NCBI GenBank assembly: GCA_041690535.1
Contig: JAWLHA010000014.1
Span: 8,949-72,948, forward strand
Origin: JAWLHA01 sp041690535
GTDB taxonomy: Bacteria; Pseudomonadota; Gammaproteobacteria; Thiohalomonadales; Thiohalomonadaceae
Reading direction: 5' to 3'
DNA length: 64,000 nucleotides
Positions 26,499 to 36,889 of this stretch are shown here, one piece after another (the stretch's first letter is position 1; every line of letters starts with the position of its first letter). Below the pieces are notes generated by a model. That model had not been told where the DNA came from. It ran no database searches and worked only from the letters and a program-made list of their open reading frames with translations. Made by a program: the position numbers and the translations under genes.

Positions 26499-28589
26499 GT
26501 GACACCCATCACGAAAGAATTCCAATACGGTGAACATACGGTCAGACTGGAAACCGGCGCGGTTGCCCGCCAAGCCAGTGGGGCTGTGGTTTGCAGTATG
26601 GGGGACACGGTGGTTCTGGTTACCGCCGTGGCCATCAAGGAAGCCGCCGAAGGGCGGGACTTCTTCCCGCTGACGGTGAATTATCAGGAACGCACGTACG
26701 CGGCCGGGAAGATCCCAGGGGGCTTCTTCCGGCGCGAGGGGAGGCCCAGCGAGAAGGAGACCTTGACCTCTCGGCTGATCGACCGCCCCCTGCGCCCGCT
26801 CTTTCCGAACGGGTTCACGAATGAAGTACAAGTCGTTGCCACCGTACTTTCCCTCGATCCCGAGATCGACCCCGACATCCCCTCCATGATTGGGGCTTCG
26901 GCAGCGCTCATGCTCTCCGGGGTACCGTTCAATGGCCCCATCGGGGCAGCCCGGGTGGGCTTCCGGGATGGGCAGTACCTGCTGAATCCCGGCCTTTCGG
27001 CATTGCAAAGCTCGCAGCTGGACCTGGTGGTCGCCGGTACCGAGTCTGCCGTGTTGATGGTGGAGTCGGAAGCGAAGGAGCTTGCCGAAGAGGTGATGCT
27101 CGGCGCGGTGCTGTTCGGCCATGAGCAGATGCAGACCGTCATCAAGGCCATCCAGGAACTCCGGGCGGAAGTCGGCGCACCTGCATGGGATTGGGCGGCC
27201 CCGGCCACCGACGAGGCCCTCAAGGAGGCCGTGGCCCAGTGCTGCGAAGGCGACATCCGGGATGCCTACGGCATTCGGGAGAAGCTTGCCCGTTACGGCC
27301 GGCTTGGCGAGATCCGCAGCGCGGTGGTGGCGAAGCTGACGGATAGTGAATCGGGCTACACGTGGAGTGCCGAGCAGGTCGGCAAGGCGATCAGCAAGCT
27401 CGAAAAATCCATCGTGCGCGGAAAGATCCTCGCCGGGGAGTCGCGCATCGACGGCCGGGACACCAAGACCGTGCGTCCCATTGATGTGAAGGTCGGTGTT
27501 CTTCCCCGGACCCACGGTTCGGCGCTGTTTACTCGTGGCGAGACCCAGGCGCTGGTCGTGACCACCCTCGGCACCGCGCGGGACGCCCAGATCATCGACG
27601 CCATTGAAGGGGAGCGGAAGGAGCATTTCATGCTCCACTACAACTTCCCGCCCTATTGCGTGGGCGAAACCGGCATGGTCGGCAGTCCCAAACGCCGTGA
27701 GATCGGCCATGGACGGTTGGCGAAGCGTGGTGTGGCGGCAGTGATGCCGTCGCTGGAGGATTTCCCGTACAGCGTGCGGGTCGTTTCAGAAATCACCGAA
27801 TCCAATGGCTCGAGCTCGATGGCGAGCGTTTGTGGCAGCAGCCTGGCATTGATGGATGCCGGTGTGCCTTTGAAGGCGCCGGTGGCCGGCGTGGCCATGG
27901 GTCTTATCAAGGATGACCAGCGCTTCGCGGTACTGACGGACATCATGGGTGACGAGGATCACCTGGGTGATATGGACTTCAAGGTTGCCGGGACTCGCGA
28001 GGGTGTCACGGCGCTGCAGATGGACATCAAGATCGAAGGGATTACCAAGGAGATCATGGAGATCGCGCTGGGTCAGGCACTCGATGCGCGCATGCACATT
28101 CTGGACAAGATGGCGGCAGTGATCTCCGCGCCGCGCGGGGAGATGTCCGAATATGCCCCGCGTTACATCACCTTCCGCATCAATCCTGAGCGCATTCGGG
28201 ACGTGATCGGCAAAGGCGGCGCGACCATTCGTGCGCTGACCGAGGAGACCGGCACCAGCATCGACATCAACGATGATGGTGTGGTCAAGATCGCCTCGGT
28301 GGACAAGGCGGCCGGGCTTGAGGCGCGTCGGCGCATCGAACAGCTGACGGCCGACGTCGAGGTGGGGGTGATCTACGAAGGCCGAGTTAATAAGTTGATG
28401 GACTTCGGCGCCTTCGTGACCATTCTGCCCGGCAAGGACGGATTGGTGCACATCTCCCAAATCTCCGACGAGCGGGTCGAGAAAGTCAGTGACAAGCTCA
28501 AGGAGGGGGATGTGGTCCGGGTCAAGGTCCTTGAAGTGGATAAGCAGGGTCGGATCCGCCTCAGCATGAAAGCGGTCGGAAACGACTAG
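26499..28589 (+). CDS. pnp: Polyribonucleotide nucleotidyltransferase (PNPase)
   Basis: A phosphorolytic 3'-to-5' exoribonuclease and degradosome partner. GTG 26499 follows AAGGAAG. The 696-residue protein has two RNase PH domains (about 10-145 and 320-540) separated by an all-helical linker, with FFRREGRPSEKE and GDEDHLGDMDFKVAGT as landmarks. A KH domain (about 552-612, IRDVIGKGGATIRALTEETG) and an S1 domain (about 620-690, GRVNKLMDFGAFVTILPGKDGLVHIS) follow. It lies 39 bases after rpsO, as in most proteobacteria. Confidence 0.98.
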   Translation: MTPITKEFQYGEHTVRLETGAVARQASGAVVCSMGDTVVLVTAVAIKEAAEGRDFFPLTVNYQERTYAAGKIPGGFFRREGRPSEKETLTSRLIDRPLRPLFPNGFTNEVQVVATVLSLDPEIDPDIPSMIGASAALMLSGVPFNGPIGAARVGFRDGQYLLNPGLSALQSSQLDLVVAGTESAVLMVESEAKELAEEVMLGAVLFGHEQMQTVIKAIQELRAEVGAPAWDWAAPATDEALKEAVAQCCEGDIRDAYGIREKLARYGRLGEIRSAVVAKLTDSESGYTWSAEQVGKAISKLEKSIVRGKILAGESRIDGRDTKTVRPIDVKVGVLPRTHGSALFTRGETQALVVTTLGTARDAQIIDAIEGERKEHFMLHYNFPPYCVGETGMVGSPKRREIGHGRLAKRGVAAVMPSLEDFPYSVRVVSEITESNGSSSMASVCGSSLALMDAGVPLKAPVAGVAMGLIKDDQRFAVLTDIMGDEDHLGDMDFKVAGTREGVTALQMDIKIEGITKEIMEIALGQALDARMHILDKMAAVISAPRGEMSEYAPRYITFRINPERIRDVIGKGGATIRALTEETGTSIDINDDGVVKIASVDKAAGLEARRRIEQLTADVEVGVIYEGRVNKLMDFGAFVTILPGKDGLVHISQISDERVEKVSDKLKEGDVVRVKVLEVDKQGRIRLSMKAVGND

Positions 28590-28607
28590 TGCGGGAGTCC
28601 GCTGGAG

Positions 28608-28635
28608 AAAAAGGGACCTTAGGGTCCCTTTTTTT
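28608..28635 (+). terminator. Rho-independent terminator after pnp
   Basis: AAGGGACC (28611-28618) and GGTCCCTT (28623-28630) form an 8 bp stem with loop TTAG, flanked by A and T runs that extend it (28608-28610 with 28631-28633). It ends the rpsO-pnp unit. Confidence 0.92.
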
Positions 28636-28656
28636 CATCCAGCGATATGCCGGGAG

Positions 28657-29202
28657 GTGACCATCCAACGACCAAATCGACTGCTCGACCTGCTGCCGCC
28701 GGATGGGCGTCTGGTACTGGCGTTTGTCCTGCTGTTCGGGGGGATCAACGTGGGGTTCAAACTCGTTCCGCTGGGGGTTGGGGTGGCCCTCCTCGGCCTC
28801 TATCTGATCCTGGATGTCCTTCGTAACGGCGGTGTCTGGGCCGCCTTTAGAGCATTTCGGCACGGGCGGCTTGATCGCGTGCGAGGGTTGGTTTCGGCGA
28901 CGCGTTTCCCGAGGCAGTTAAACCCGGCGAGTGTCGCCTACTACAACTGGCTGAAGGGCGTGCTCGAGGCGGAGCGGGGAAGGTTCGCTGCCGCGAGGGT
29001 CCATCTCCTGGTTGCGGCATCCGGGCAGCTGAAAACGCAAAACGATCGCACCCTGGTTCAATGCCTGCTCGCCGAGGCCGCGCTGCAGGAGGGGGATCCT
29101 GTGACGGCCTCTCACCACCTGCAACTGGCATCCGCCCTGGAGCATCGGCCAGAGGTCGATGGGGTGATTGCGTCTCTGGCTCGCCGCGCTGCGGCGCAGT
29201 GA
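28657..29202 (+). CDS. Unassigned membrane protein with a helical-repeat tail
   Basis: I do not recognise this 181-residue protein. Two adjacent hydrophobic segments (about residues 17-35 and 38-56) are followed by a cytoplasmic-looking part. There, paired helices with small residues (WLKGVLEAERGRFAAARVHL, CLLAEAALQEGDPVTASHHL) resemble TPR units, so it may be a membrane-anchored scaffold. The only ordinary start is GTG 28657, which overlaps its own best Shine-Dalgarno-like sequence (GGGAGGTGA, 28652-28660); the true start is therefore uncertain. It sits alone between the pnp terminator and mtnA. Confidence 0.7.
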   Translation: MTIQRPNRLLDLLPPDGRLVLAFVLLFGGINVGFKLVPLGVGVALLGLYLILDVLRNGGVWAAFRAFRHGRLDRVRGLVSATRFPRQLNPASVAYYNWLKGVLEAERGRFAAARVHLLVAASGQLKTQNDRTLVQCLLAEAALQEGDPVTASHHLQLASALEHRPEVDGVIASLARRAAAQ

Positions 29203-29244
29203 GCCGTTCCGTGTTGTCCAAATTTCTTGGACGGAGTCTTTTTC

Positions 29245-30294
<1,050 letters not shown>

Positions 30295-30415
30295 TTCCCT
30301 CGGAGGGGGCAGGGATGCCTCCCCGAGAAGTGTGAGGCGGCGGGTGAGGTTCACGCCGAATCAGTCGCCACTTGGTGTGGATGTGGGGGATAAGAGACCG
30401 CCCGGTGGTGGTTAG

Positions 30416-30633
30416 CAGGGTAAACGCACACTTACGTCACGGCCGTGCTGTGGGCGATGTACGTCCTTGAAAGCAGGTACGCTGTGAATACATCCCTGTA
30501 GGCTCGACGGCCGGGGCCGCTTCGGGCATCCTTGCCCTCCCGCGGCATAAGTGCGTCCTTGCACCCATCCATGCGGCCGTCGACCTGCTTTCAAGGACTT
30601 ACATCACTTTTGGGTAAGTATGCGGTCACCCTG
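30416..30633 (+). repeat. Full-length CAGGG-ended element with 9 bp target duplication
   Basis: A 218 bp non-coding element. The left end is CAGGGTAAACGCACACTTAC and the right end, read on the opposite strand, CAGGGTGACCGCATACTTAC. A second inverted block follows inside each end: GTCCTTGAAAGCAGGT (30463-30478) and ACCTGCTTTCAAGGAC (30583-30598). GC-rich short palindromes fill the centre (GCTCGACGGCC against GGCCGTCGAC). The identical 9-mers GGTGGTTAG at 30407-30415 and 30634-30642 abut both ends. No open frame of note lies inside. It sits between mtnA and gyrA. Confidence 0.85.
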
Positions 30634-30705
30634 GGTGGTTAGTCGCCAAGATAAAAACCTCCAGGCGCGACGAGCCTCTACAGAGGGACTCGATACGGGC
30701 GGATA

Positions 30706-30714
30706 TGGTAGTAT
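30706..30714 (+). promoter_or_regulatory. Candidate extended -10 element for gyrA
   Basis: TGGTAGTAT is a TG-extended -10 with the hexamer TAGTAT (30709-30714). No convincing -35 is seen at 16-18 bases. It would give a leader of roughly 180 bases before the gyrA ATG. The rest of 30634-30898 shows no gene. Confidence 0.35.
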
Positions 30715-30898
30715 TAGGCGTATTTTCCCGGTAAAGGGGCGGTAGGGCGCCGGGGAGCTGGGCGTGTTCTTGATTCGTCTCAGCCGGGCCGCTGGGCAAG
30801 AGCAAAACGCGAGTCAGCACGCCCCTTCAGCGTCCTTCAACTCTCCCGGCCATTCGGTCAGGTCCCCTGCCGAAGTTTAGAAGGATACGGATTCCCAG

Positions 30899-33469
30899 AT
30901 GGCAGAGTTTGCAAAAGAGATCCTCCCGATCAACATCGAGGAGGAGATGAAGCAGTCCTACCTCGATTACGCCATGAGCGTAATCGTGGGCCGTGCCCTG
31001 CCCGACGTGAGGGATGGGCTCAAGCCCGTGCATCGGCGCGTGCTCTATGCCATGCGCGAGTTGGGCAATGACTGGAACAAGCCGTACAAGAAATCGGCAC
31101 GCGTGGTAGGTGACGTCATCGGTAAGTACCACCCCCATGGCGACACTGCGGTCTATGACACCATCGTCCGCATGGCCCAGCCGTTTTCATTGCGCTACAT
31201 GCTGGTGGACGGTCAGGGCAATTTCGGTTCGGTGGATGGCGACTCCCCCGCCGCGATGCGTTACACCGAAGTGCGCATGGCGCGTATTGCCCATGAGCTG
31301 CTGGCGGACATCGACAAGGAGACCGTCGATTTCACCCCCAACTATGACGAGTCGGAGCTTGAACCGGAGGTTCTGCCCACCCGCATTCCCAATCTGCTGA
31401 TCAACGGCTCGGCCGGCATTGCGGTGGGGATGGCGACCAATATCCCGCCCCACAATCTTACCGAGATCGTCAATGGCTGCCTGGCCCTCATCGATTCGCC
31501 GGAGATCGGCATCCCTGACCTGATGGAGTACATTCCGGGGCCCGACTTTCCCACGGCTGCCTTCATCAATGGTGCCCGGGGGATATACGAGGCCTACCAC
31601 ACCGGGCGGGGGCGGATCTATGTGCGGGCGCGGGCGGAGATCGAAAATCTCGATTCGGGCCGCCAGCGCATCGTGGTGACCGAACTGCCGTACCAGGTCA
31701 ACAAGGCCCGGCTGCTGGAGAAGATCGCCGAGTTGGTCAAGGAGAAAAAACTCGAGGGCATCACCGAGCTGCGCGACGAGTCCGACAAGGACGGCATGCG
31801 CATGGTGATCGAGTTGAAGCGCGGTGAAGTCCCCGAGGTGGTGCTCAACAATCTTTACCAGCACACCCAGATGCAGACCGTGTTCGGCATCAATATGGTG
31901 GCGTTGGTGGATGGGCAGCCGCGGGTGCTCAACCTCAAGCAGGTGCTGGAGGCCTTCCTGCGCCACCGCCAGGAGGTGGTGACCCGCCGGACTGTGTACG
32001 ACCTGCGCAAGGCGCGCGAGCGGGCCCATGTGTTGGAAGGCTTGGCCGTCGCCTTGGCCAACATCGATCCCATCATTGCACTCATCAAGGCCGCCCCCAA
32101 TCCGGCCGAGGCGAAGGCCGGGCTGCTGTCCCGGGTGTGGGCGCCCGGGGTGGTGACCGACATGCTGAGCCGGGCCGGCGCAGAGGCCTCACGCCCCGAA
32201 GGGCTCGCGAAAGAGTTCGGCCTGGCCGAGGGGGGGTACCGCCTCTCCGAGTCCCAGGCCCAGGCCATCCTTGATCTGCGCCTGCACCGGCTGACCGGGT
32301 TGGAGCAGGACAAGATCATCAGCGAGTACCGGGAGCTTCTCGACGCGATTGAGGAGCTGCTGGCCATTCTGCGCAGCAGTGAGCGGTTGATGGAGGTCAT
32401 CCGCGAGGAGCTGGTGGCCGTGCGTGACCAGTATGGCGATCGGCGCCGCACCGAAATCATCACCAACCGGCTGGACCTGACCCTCGAAGACCTCATCACC
32501 GAGGAGGACGTGGTCGTGACCCTCTCCCACGAGGGTTACGCCAAGGCGCAGCCGCTGTCCGACTACCGGGCCCAGCGGCGCGGTGGGCGGGGCAAATCGG
32601 CCACGGCCATGAAGTCGGAGGATTTCATCGATCGGCTGTTCGTGGCCAACACCCACGACACCATCCTCTGTTTCTCCACCCGGGGTCGGGTCTACTGGCT
32701 CAAGGTCTACGAGCTGCCTCAGGCCGGACGGGCTTCCCGCGGTAAACCGATCGTCAATCTCCTGCCGCTGGAGGGGGACGAGCGGATCTCGGCGGTACTG
32801 CCCATCCGGGAGTTCCAGGAGGGGCTCTATATCTTCATGGCGACTGCCAACGGTACGGTCAAGAAGACGCCGCTGGTGGATTTCTCCCGTCCCCGTTCCT
32901 CCGGCATCATCGGTCTGGATCTGGTGGAGGACGATCAGCTGGTCGGGGTTGATATCACCGACGGTAGCCGCGATATCCTGCTTTTCTCCAGCGGGGGCAA
33001 GGTGATCCGGTTCAACGAGGATCAGGTGCGCCCCATGGGCCGCGTCTCCCGGGGAGTGCGCGGGATCAAGCTGCAGAAGGGCCAGCAGGTGATCGCCCTG
33101 ATGGTGGCGGACGATGGAGAAGTGCTGACCGCCACGGAAAACGGTTACGGCAAGCGCACGCCCATCAGTGACTATCCGGTTTACGGTCGCGGTGGGCAGG
33201 GGGTGATCTCCATTCAGACCACCGAGCGCAACGGGGCGGTGGTCAGTGCCGCGCTGGTGACGGACGAGGATGAACTGATGCTGATCAGCAATGCCGGCAC
33301 CCTGGTGCGGATCCGTGCGGCCGATGTCTCGTCCATGGGGCGGAACACACAGGGCGTACGGCTCATCAATCTCGCGACGGATGAGAAGCTGGTGGGTATG
33401 GAGCGCGTTGCCGAGAACGGCGGCGGCGATGAGGAAGACGAGGACGAGGGTGCCGGGGACGAGATGTAA
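30899..33469 (+). CDS. gyrA: DNA gyrase subunit A
   Basis: The breakage-reunion subunit of gyrase. The 856-residue protein has the winged-helix/tower domains (about 1-520), with catalytic Tyr122 in AMRYTE. The quinolone-determining region reads HPHGDTAVYDTIV, so residue 83 is Thr and residue 87 Asp. The C-terminal six-bladed pinwheel (about 530-840) includes the GyrA box QRRGGRGK. The tail is strongly acidic (GGGDEEDEDEGAGDEM). AGAAGGATA stands upstream of the ATG. It heads the gene series serC-serA-pheA-hisC and onward. Confidence 0.98.
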   Translation: MAEFAKEILPINIEEEMKQSYLDYAMSVIVGRALPDVRDGLKPVHRRVLYAMRELGNDWNKPYKKSARVVGDVIGKYHPHGDTAVYDTIVRMAQPFSLRYMLVDGQGNFGSVDGDSPAAMRYTEVRMARIAHELLADIDKETVDFTPNYDESELEPEVLPTRIPNLLINGSAGIAVGMATNIPPHNLTEIVNGCLALIDSPEIGIPDLMEYIPGPDFPTAAFINGARGIYEAYHTGRGRIYVRARAEIENLDSGRQRIVVTELPYQVNKARLLEKIAELVKEKKLEGITELRDESDKDGMRMVIELKRGEVPEVVLNNLYQHTQMQTVFGINMVALVDGQPRVLNLKQVLEAFLRHRQEVVTRRTVYDLRKARERAHVLEGLAVALANIDPIIALIKAAPNPAEAKAGLLSRVWAPGVVTDMLSRAGAEASRPEGLAKEFGLAEGGYRLSESQAQAILDLRLHRLTGLEQDKIISEYRELLDAIEELLAILRSSERLMEVIREELVAVRDQYGDRRRTEIITNRLDLTLEDLITEEDVVVTLSHEGYAKAQPLSDYRAQRRGGRGKSATAMKSEDFIDRLFVANTHDTILCFSTRGRVYWLKVYELPQAGRASRGKPIVNLLPLEGDERISAVLPIREFQEGLYIFMATANGTVKKTPLVDFSRPRSSGIIGLDLVEDDQLVGVDITDGSRDILLFSSGGKVIRFNEDQVRPMGRVSRGVRGIKLQKGQQVIALMVADDGEVLTATENGYGKRTPISDYPVYGRGGQGVISIQTTERNGAVVSAALVTDEDELMLISNAGTLVRIRAADVSSMGRNTQGVRLINLATDEKLVGMERVAENGGGDEEDEDEGAGDEM

Positions 33470-33516
33470 TCCGGCATCGACTCAGGCTTGGGACACTATC
33501 AACAGAGGTCTTGTCA

Positions 33517-34599
33517 ATGGCACGTGTTTACAACTTCAGCGCCGGTCCGGCGATGTTGCCGCAAGCGGTGATCGAAAGGGCGCGCGAAGAGATGCTCGAC
33601 TGGAACGGCAGCGGCATGTCCGTGATGGAGATGAGTCACCGGGGTAAGGAGTACATGTCCATCGCCCAGAAGGCCGAAGCCGATCTGCGCGAGCTGATGA
33701 ACATCCCGTCCGACTACAAGGTCCTCTTCCTGCAGGGCGGTGCCTCCAGCCAGTTTGCGATGGTCCCCATGAACCTCCTGCGGGGCAACGGGCAGGCGGA
33801 CTACATCAATACCGGGGCCTGGTCGAAAAAGGCCATCAGCGAGGCCAAGCGCTACGGCAAGGTGAACATCGCAGGCAGCAGTGAGGCGTCCAACTTCATG
33901 ACCGTGCCCGCCGAGGGTGAGCTGGTGCTCAATCCCGAGGCCGCCTACGTCCACTACACCCCCAACGAGACCATCGGCGGGGTGGAGTTTCCCTATGTGC
34001 CAACGACCGGTGCGGTGCCGCTGGTGGCGGACATGTCATCCAACATCCTGTCGCGCCCCATGGACGTGAGCCAGTTCGGCCTCATCTATGCGGGTGCGCA
34101 GAAGAACATCGGGCCCGCGGGCCTCACCGTGGTGATTGTGCGGGAGGACCTCATCGGCGAGACCCTGTCCGGCACGCCCACCATGTTCGACTACAAGATC
34201 CACGCCGACAATGACTCCATGTACAACACCCCGGCCACCTACAGCTGGTACCTGGCCGGTCTGGTGTTCGATTGGCTGAAGGAGATCGGGGGGCTTGCGG
34301 GCATGGCGGCGATCAACAAGCGCAAGGCCGACAAGCTTTATGCCGCCATTGACGCTTCCGATTTCTACGCCAACCCGGTCGACCCGGCCTGCCGCTCCTG
34401 GATGAACGTGCCCTTTACCCTGGCCAGTGCGGAGCTGGATGCCACTTTCCTCGCCGAGGCCAAGGCGGCGGGGCTGGTGACGCTGAAGGGGCACCGCTCC
34501 GTGGGCGGCATGCGGGCCAGCATCTACAACGCCATGCCCGAAGAGGGGGTGGATGCGTTGGTGGCCTTCATGGCCGAGTTCGAAAAGCGTCACGGTTAG
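33517..34599 (+). CDS. serC: Phosphoserine aminotransferase
   Basis: A PLP enzyme that makes 3-phosphoserine from 3-phosphohydroxypyruvate and glutamate; it also serves in vitamin B6 synthesis. ATG 33517 with AGAGG about 9 bases upstream gives 360 residues, starting MARVYNFSAGPAMLP. A TTG at 33511 adds two residues and is less likely. The PLP lysine lies in YAGAQKNIGPAGL, and GHRSVGGMRASIYNAM near the end binds the substrate phosphate. serA follows 15 bases later, so two steps of serine synthesis are adjacent. Confidence 0.97.
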   Translation: MARVYNFSAGPAMLPQAVIERAREEMLDWNGSGMSVMEMSHRGKEYMSIAQKAEADLRELMNIPSDYKVLFLQGGASSQFAMVPMNLLRGNGQADYINTGAWSKKAISEAKRYGKVNIAGSSEASNFMTVPAEGELVLNPEAAYVHYTPNETIGGVEFPYVPTTGAVPLVADMSSNILSRPMDVSQFGLIYAGAQKNIGPAGLTVVIVREDLIGETLSGTPTMFDYKIHADNDSMYNTPATYSWYLAGLVFDWLKEIGGLAGMAAINKRKADKLYAAIDASDFYANPVDPACRSWMNVPFTLASAELDATFLAEAKAAGLVTLKGHRSVGGMRASIYNAMPEEGVDALVAFMAEFEKRHG

Positions 34600-34614
34600 T
34601 TCAAGGGATTTGCC

Positions 34615-35793
34615 ATGTACAAGATTCTCACGCTGAACAACATTTCTGTGGCCGGGCTGGAGCGGCTGCCGCGCGAGCGTTATGAGGTCGCTTCGGAGAT
34701 CACGCATCCCGATGCCATTCTGCTGCGCTCCTTCAAAATGCACGGGATGGCGATCCCCGCCTCCCTGAAGGCGGTAGGCCGGGCCGGCGCAGGGGTGAAC
34801 AACATCCCGGTGACGGAGATGAGTCAGCGGGGGATTCCTGTATTCAACGCCCCCGGCGCCAACTCCAACGCGGTGAAGGAGTTGGTGTTGGCGGGGATGC
34901 TCATGGCCTGCCGCAACATCGCCCAGGCGTGGGAGTTTGCCCGCAATCTCCAGGGGAGCGATGAGGAGATCAACAAGGCCACCGAAGCGGGCAAGAAGCA
35001 GTTCGGCGGCTTCGAACTGCCGGGGCGGACCCTGGGGGTGATCGGTCTTGGGGCCATTGGCGTGCAGGTGGCCAATGCGGCCATTGCGCTGGGGATGAAA
35101 GTGGTCGGTTTCGATCCCGGACTGACGGTCAAAGGGGCGCTGCAGCTCTCGTCGCAGGTGGAGCAGGCCAGCAGTGTCGATGACCTGCTCAACCGGGCCG
35201 ATTTCGTCACCTTCCATGTGCCCCTGATCGAGGCCACCCGCCACCTCGTGAATGCCGAGCGGCTCAAGTCCATGAAGAAGGGGGTGGTTATCCTCAACTT
35301 CGCCCGCTCCGGCATCGTGGACGACCAAGCGGTCTCTGAGGCGATCCAGGCGGGCAAGGTTTACGCTTACGTCTGCGACTTCCCCAGCAACCTCCTGAAG
35401 AACCACGAGCGGGTGATCACGCTCCCCCATCTGGGGGCCTCCACCAAAGAGGCGGAGGACAACTGCGCCATCATGGTCGCCGATCAGGTCCGCGAATATC
35501 TGGAGAGCGGCAACATCACCAATTCGGTGAATTTCCCGGAAGTGATCATGCCGCGCACCGAGGGGGGCTATCGTCTGGCCGTGGTCAACTCCAACGTGCC
35601 AAACATGTTGGGCCAGATCTCCACCGATCTGGCCAACGCGGGGCTGAATATCATCGACATGCTGAACAAGTCCCGCGGCGAGCTGGCGTACACCCTGGTG
35701 GACGTGGATCGACCCATCCCCGCACAGGTGGTCGGCGAAATAGGGGCCATCGAGGGGGTGCTCGCGGTCCGGACCATCGATCCGGAGTCCTGA
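34615..35793 (+). CDS. serA: D-3-phosphoglycerate dehydrogenase with ACT domain
   Basis: First enzyme of serine synthesis. The 392-residue protein has the substrate and NAD domains of D-2-hydroxyacid dehydrogenases. The dinucleotide motif is GVIGLGAIGVQVANAA, the catalytic Arg is in LNFARSGIVDD, and a His lies in LPHLGASTKEAEDN. A C-terminal ACT domain (about 318-390, RLAVVNSNVPNMLGQISTDL) suggests feedback by serine. It is the short form without the intervening domain. Insertion of serA between serC and pheA differs from the pseudomonad supraoperon. Confidence 0.95.
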   Translation: MYKILTLNNISVAGLERLPRERYEVASEITHPDAILLRSFKMHGMAIPASLKAVGRAGAGVNNIPVTEMSQRGIPVFNAPGANSNAVKELVLAGMLMACRNIAQAWEFARNLQGSDEEINKATEAGKKQFGGFELPGRTLGVIGLGAIGVQVANAAIALGMKVVGFDPGLTVKGALQLSSQVEQASSVDDLLNRADFVTFHVPLIEATRHLVNAERLKSMKKGVVILNFARSGIVDDQAVSEAIQAGKVYAYVCDFPSNLLKNHERVITLPHLGASTKEAEDNCAIMVADQVREYLESGNITNSVNFPEVIMPRTEGGYRLAVVNSNVPNMLGQISTDLANAGLNIIDMLNKSRGELAYTLVDVDRPIPAQVVGEIGAIEGVLAVRTIDPES

Positions 35794-35808
35794 GGCCATA
35801 CCGACCCC

Positions 35809-36888
35809 ATGAGCGATCAACTGCAACCCCTGCGCGAGCGCATCGACGCGCTCGACGAGCAGATCCAGAACCTCATCAACGAGCGTGCAGCCGTGGCCCA
35901 GGAGGTGGCGCGGGTGAAGATGGCCGGTGGGGAGGATGTGAGCTTCTACCGGCCGGAGCGTGAGGCGCAGGTCCTGCGTCGGGTGAAGGAGCGCAACACC
36001 GGCCCGCTCGAGGGGGAGGAGATGGCCCGACTGTTTCGGGAGATCATGTCCGCCTGCCTCGCTCTCGAGAAGCCGATGCGCATCGCCTTCCTTGGCCCCG
36101 AGGGAACCTTTACCCAAACCGCCGCCCTGAAGCACTTCGGCCATTCCGTGACCACGGTACCGTTGGCTGCCATCGATGAGGTGTTTCGCGAGGTGGAGGC
36201 CGGTGGTGCCGATTACGGCGTCGTGCCGGTGGAGAACTCTACCGAGGGGGTGGTGAACTACACCCTCGATCTGCTGGTCGGCTCGCCCCTGAAGATCTGC
36301 GGCGAGGTGGAGGTCCGCATTCACGACCACGTCATGGGGAAAGTGGCCACCCTGGCCGAGGCGACGCGGGTCTACTCACACGCTCAGTCGCTGGCGCAAT
36401 GTCGGGAATGGCTGGATGCCCATATGGCGGGGGTCGAGCGGATCGCGGTGAGCAGCAACGCCGAGGCGGCGCGGCGAGCGGCCGGGGAGGAAGGGGCCGT
36501 GGCCGTGGCCGGGGAAACCGCCGCCGAGCTTTACGGTTTGCCCATTCTGGCGCGCAATATCGAGGACCATCCGGACAACACCACCCGCTTTCTGGTCCTC
36601 GGTCATGACGACGTCCCCCGCAGCGGTATCGACAAGACTTCACTGCTCATCTCCGCGAGCAACCGGCCGGGGGCGCTGTTTCGGCTGCTCGAGCCGCTGG
36701 CGCAAAACGGGATCTCCATGACCCGCATCGAGTCCCGCCCCTCCCGGCAGGCCATGTGGGAGTACGTCTTTTTCGTCGATATCGACGGTCACCGCGAGGA
36801 TGAAGGGCTGCGCTCTGCCCTGGGGGAGTTGCAGGAGAAGGCGGCATTGTTCAGGATCCTGGGTTCCTACCCCCGGGCGGTGCTGTAA
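35809..36888 (+). CDS. pheA: Bifunctional chorismate mutase / prephenate dehydratase
   Basis: It converts chorismate to prephenate and then phenylpyruvate. The 359-residue protein has an AroQ-type mutase (about 1-85, with LRERIDALDEQIQNLINERA), a dehydratase (about 88-265, with GPEGTFTQTAALKHFG and the catalytic DNTTRFLVLG), and an ACT domain (about 272-350) with the phenylalanine-binding ESRP motif. Feedback by phenylalanine is therefore likely. The stop codon ends 1 base before a mobile-looking repeat that separates it from hisC. Confidence 0.97.
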   Translation: MSDQLQPLRERIDALDEQIQNLINERAAVAQEVARVKMAGGEDVSFYRPEREAQVLRRVKERNTGPLEGEEMARLFREIMSACLALEKPMRIAFLGPEGTFTQTAALKHFGHSVTTVPLAAIDEVFREVEAGGADYGVVPVENSTEGVVNYTLDLLVGSPLKICGEVEVRIHDHVMGKVATLAEATRVYSHAQSLAQCREWLDAHMAGVERIAVSSNAEAARRAAGEEGAVAVAGETAAELYGLPILARNIEDHPDNTTRFLVLGHDDVPRSGIDKTSLLISASNRPGALFRLLEPLAQNGISMTRIESRPSRQAMWEYVFFVDIDGHREDEGLRSALGELQEKAALFRILGSYPRAVL

Positions 36889-36889
36889 G

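Noticed and set aside
30416..30633. Short repeated palindromes considered as a CRISPR array
   Set aside because: The units are inverted, not direct, with no regular spacers and no cas genes nearby; flanking duplications fit transposition.
34036..36330. 764-codon minus-strand frame across serC-serA-pheA
   Set aside because: Shadow of certain + strand genes with low-complexity His/Leu/Gly content.
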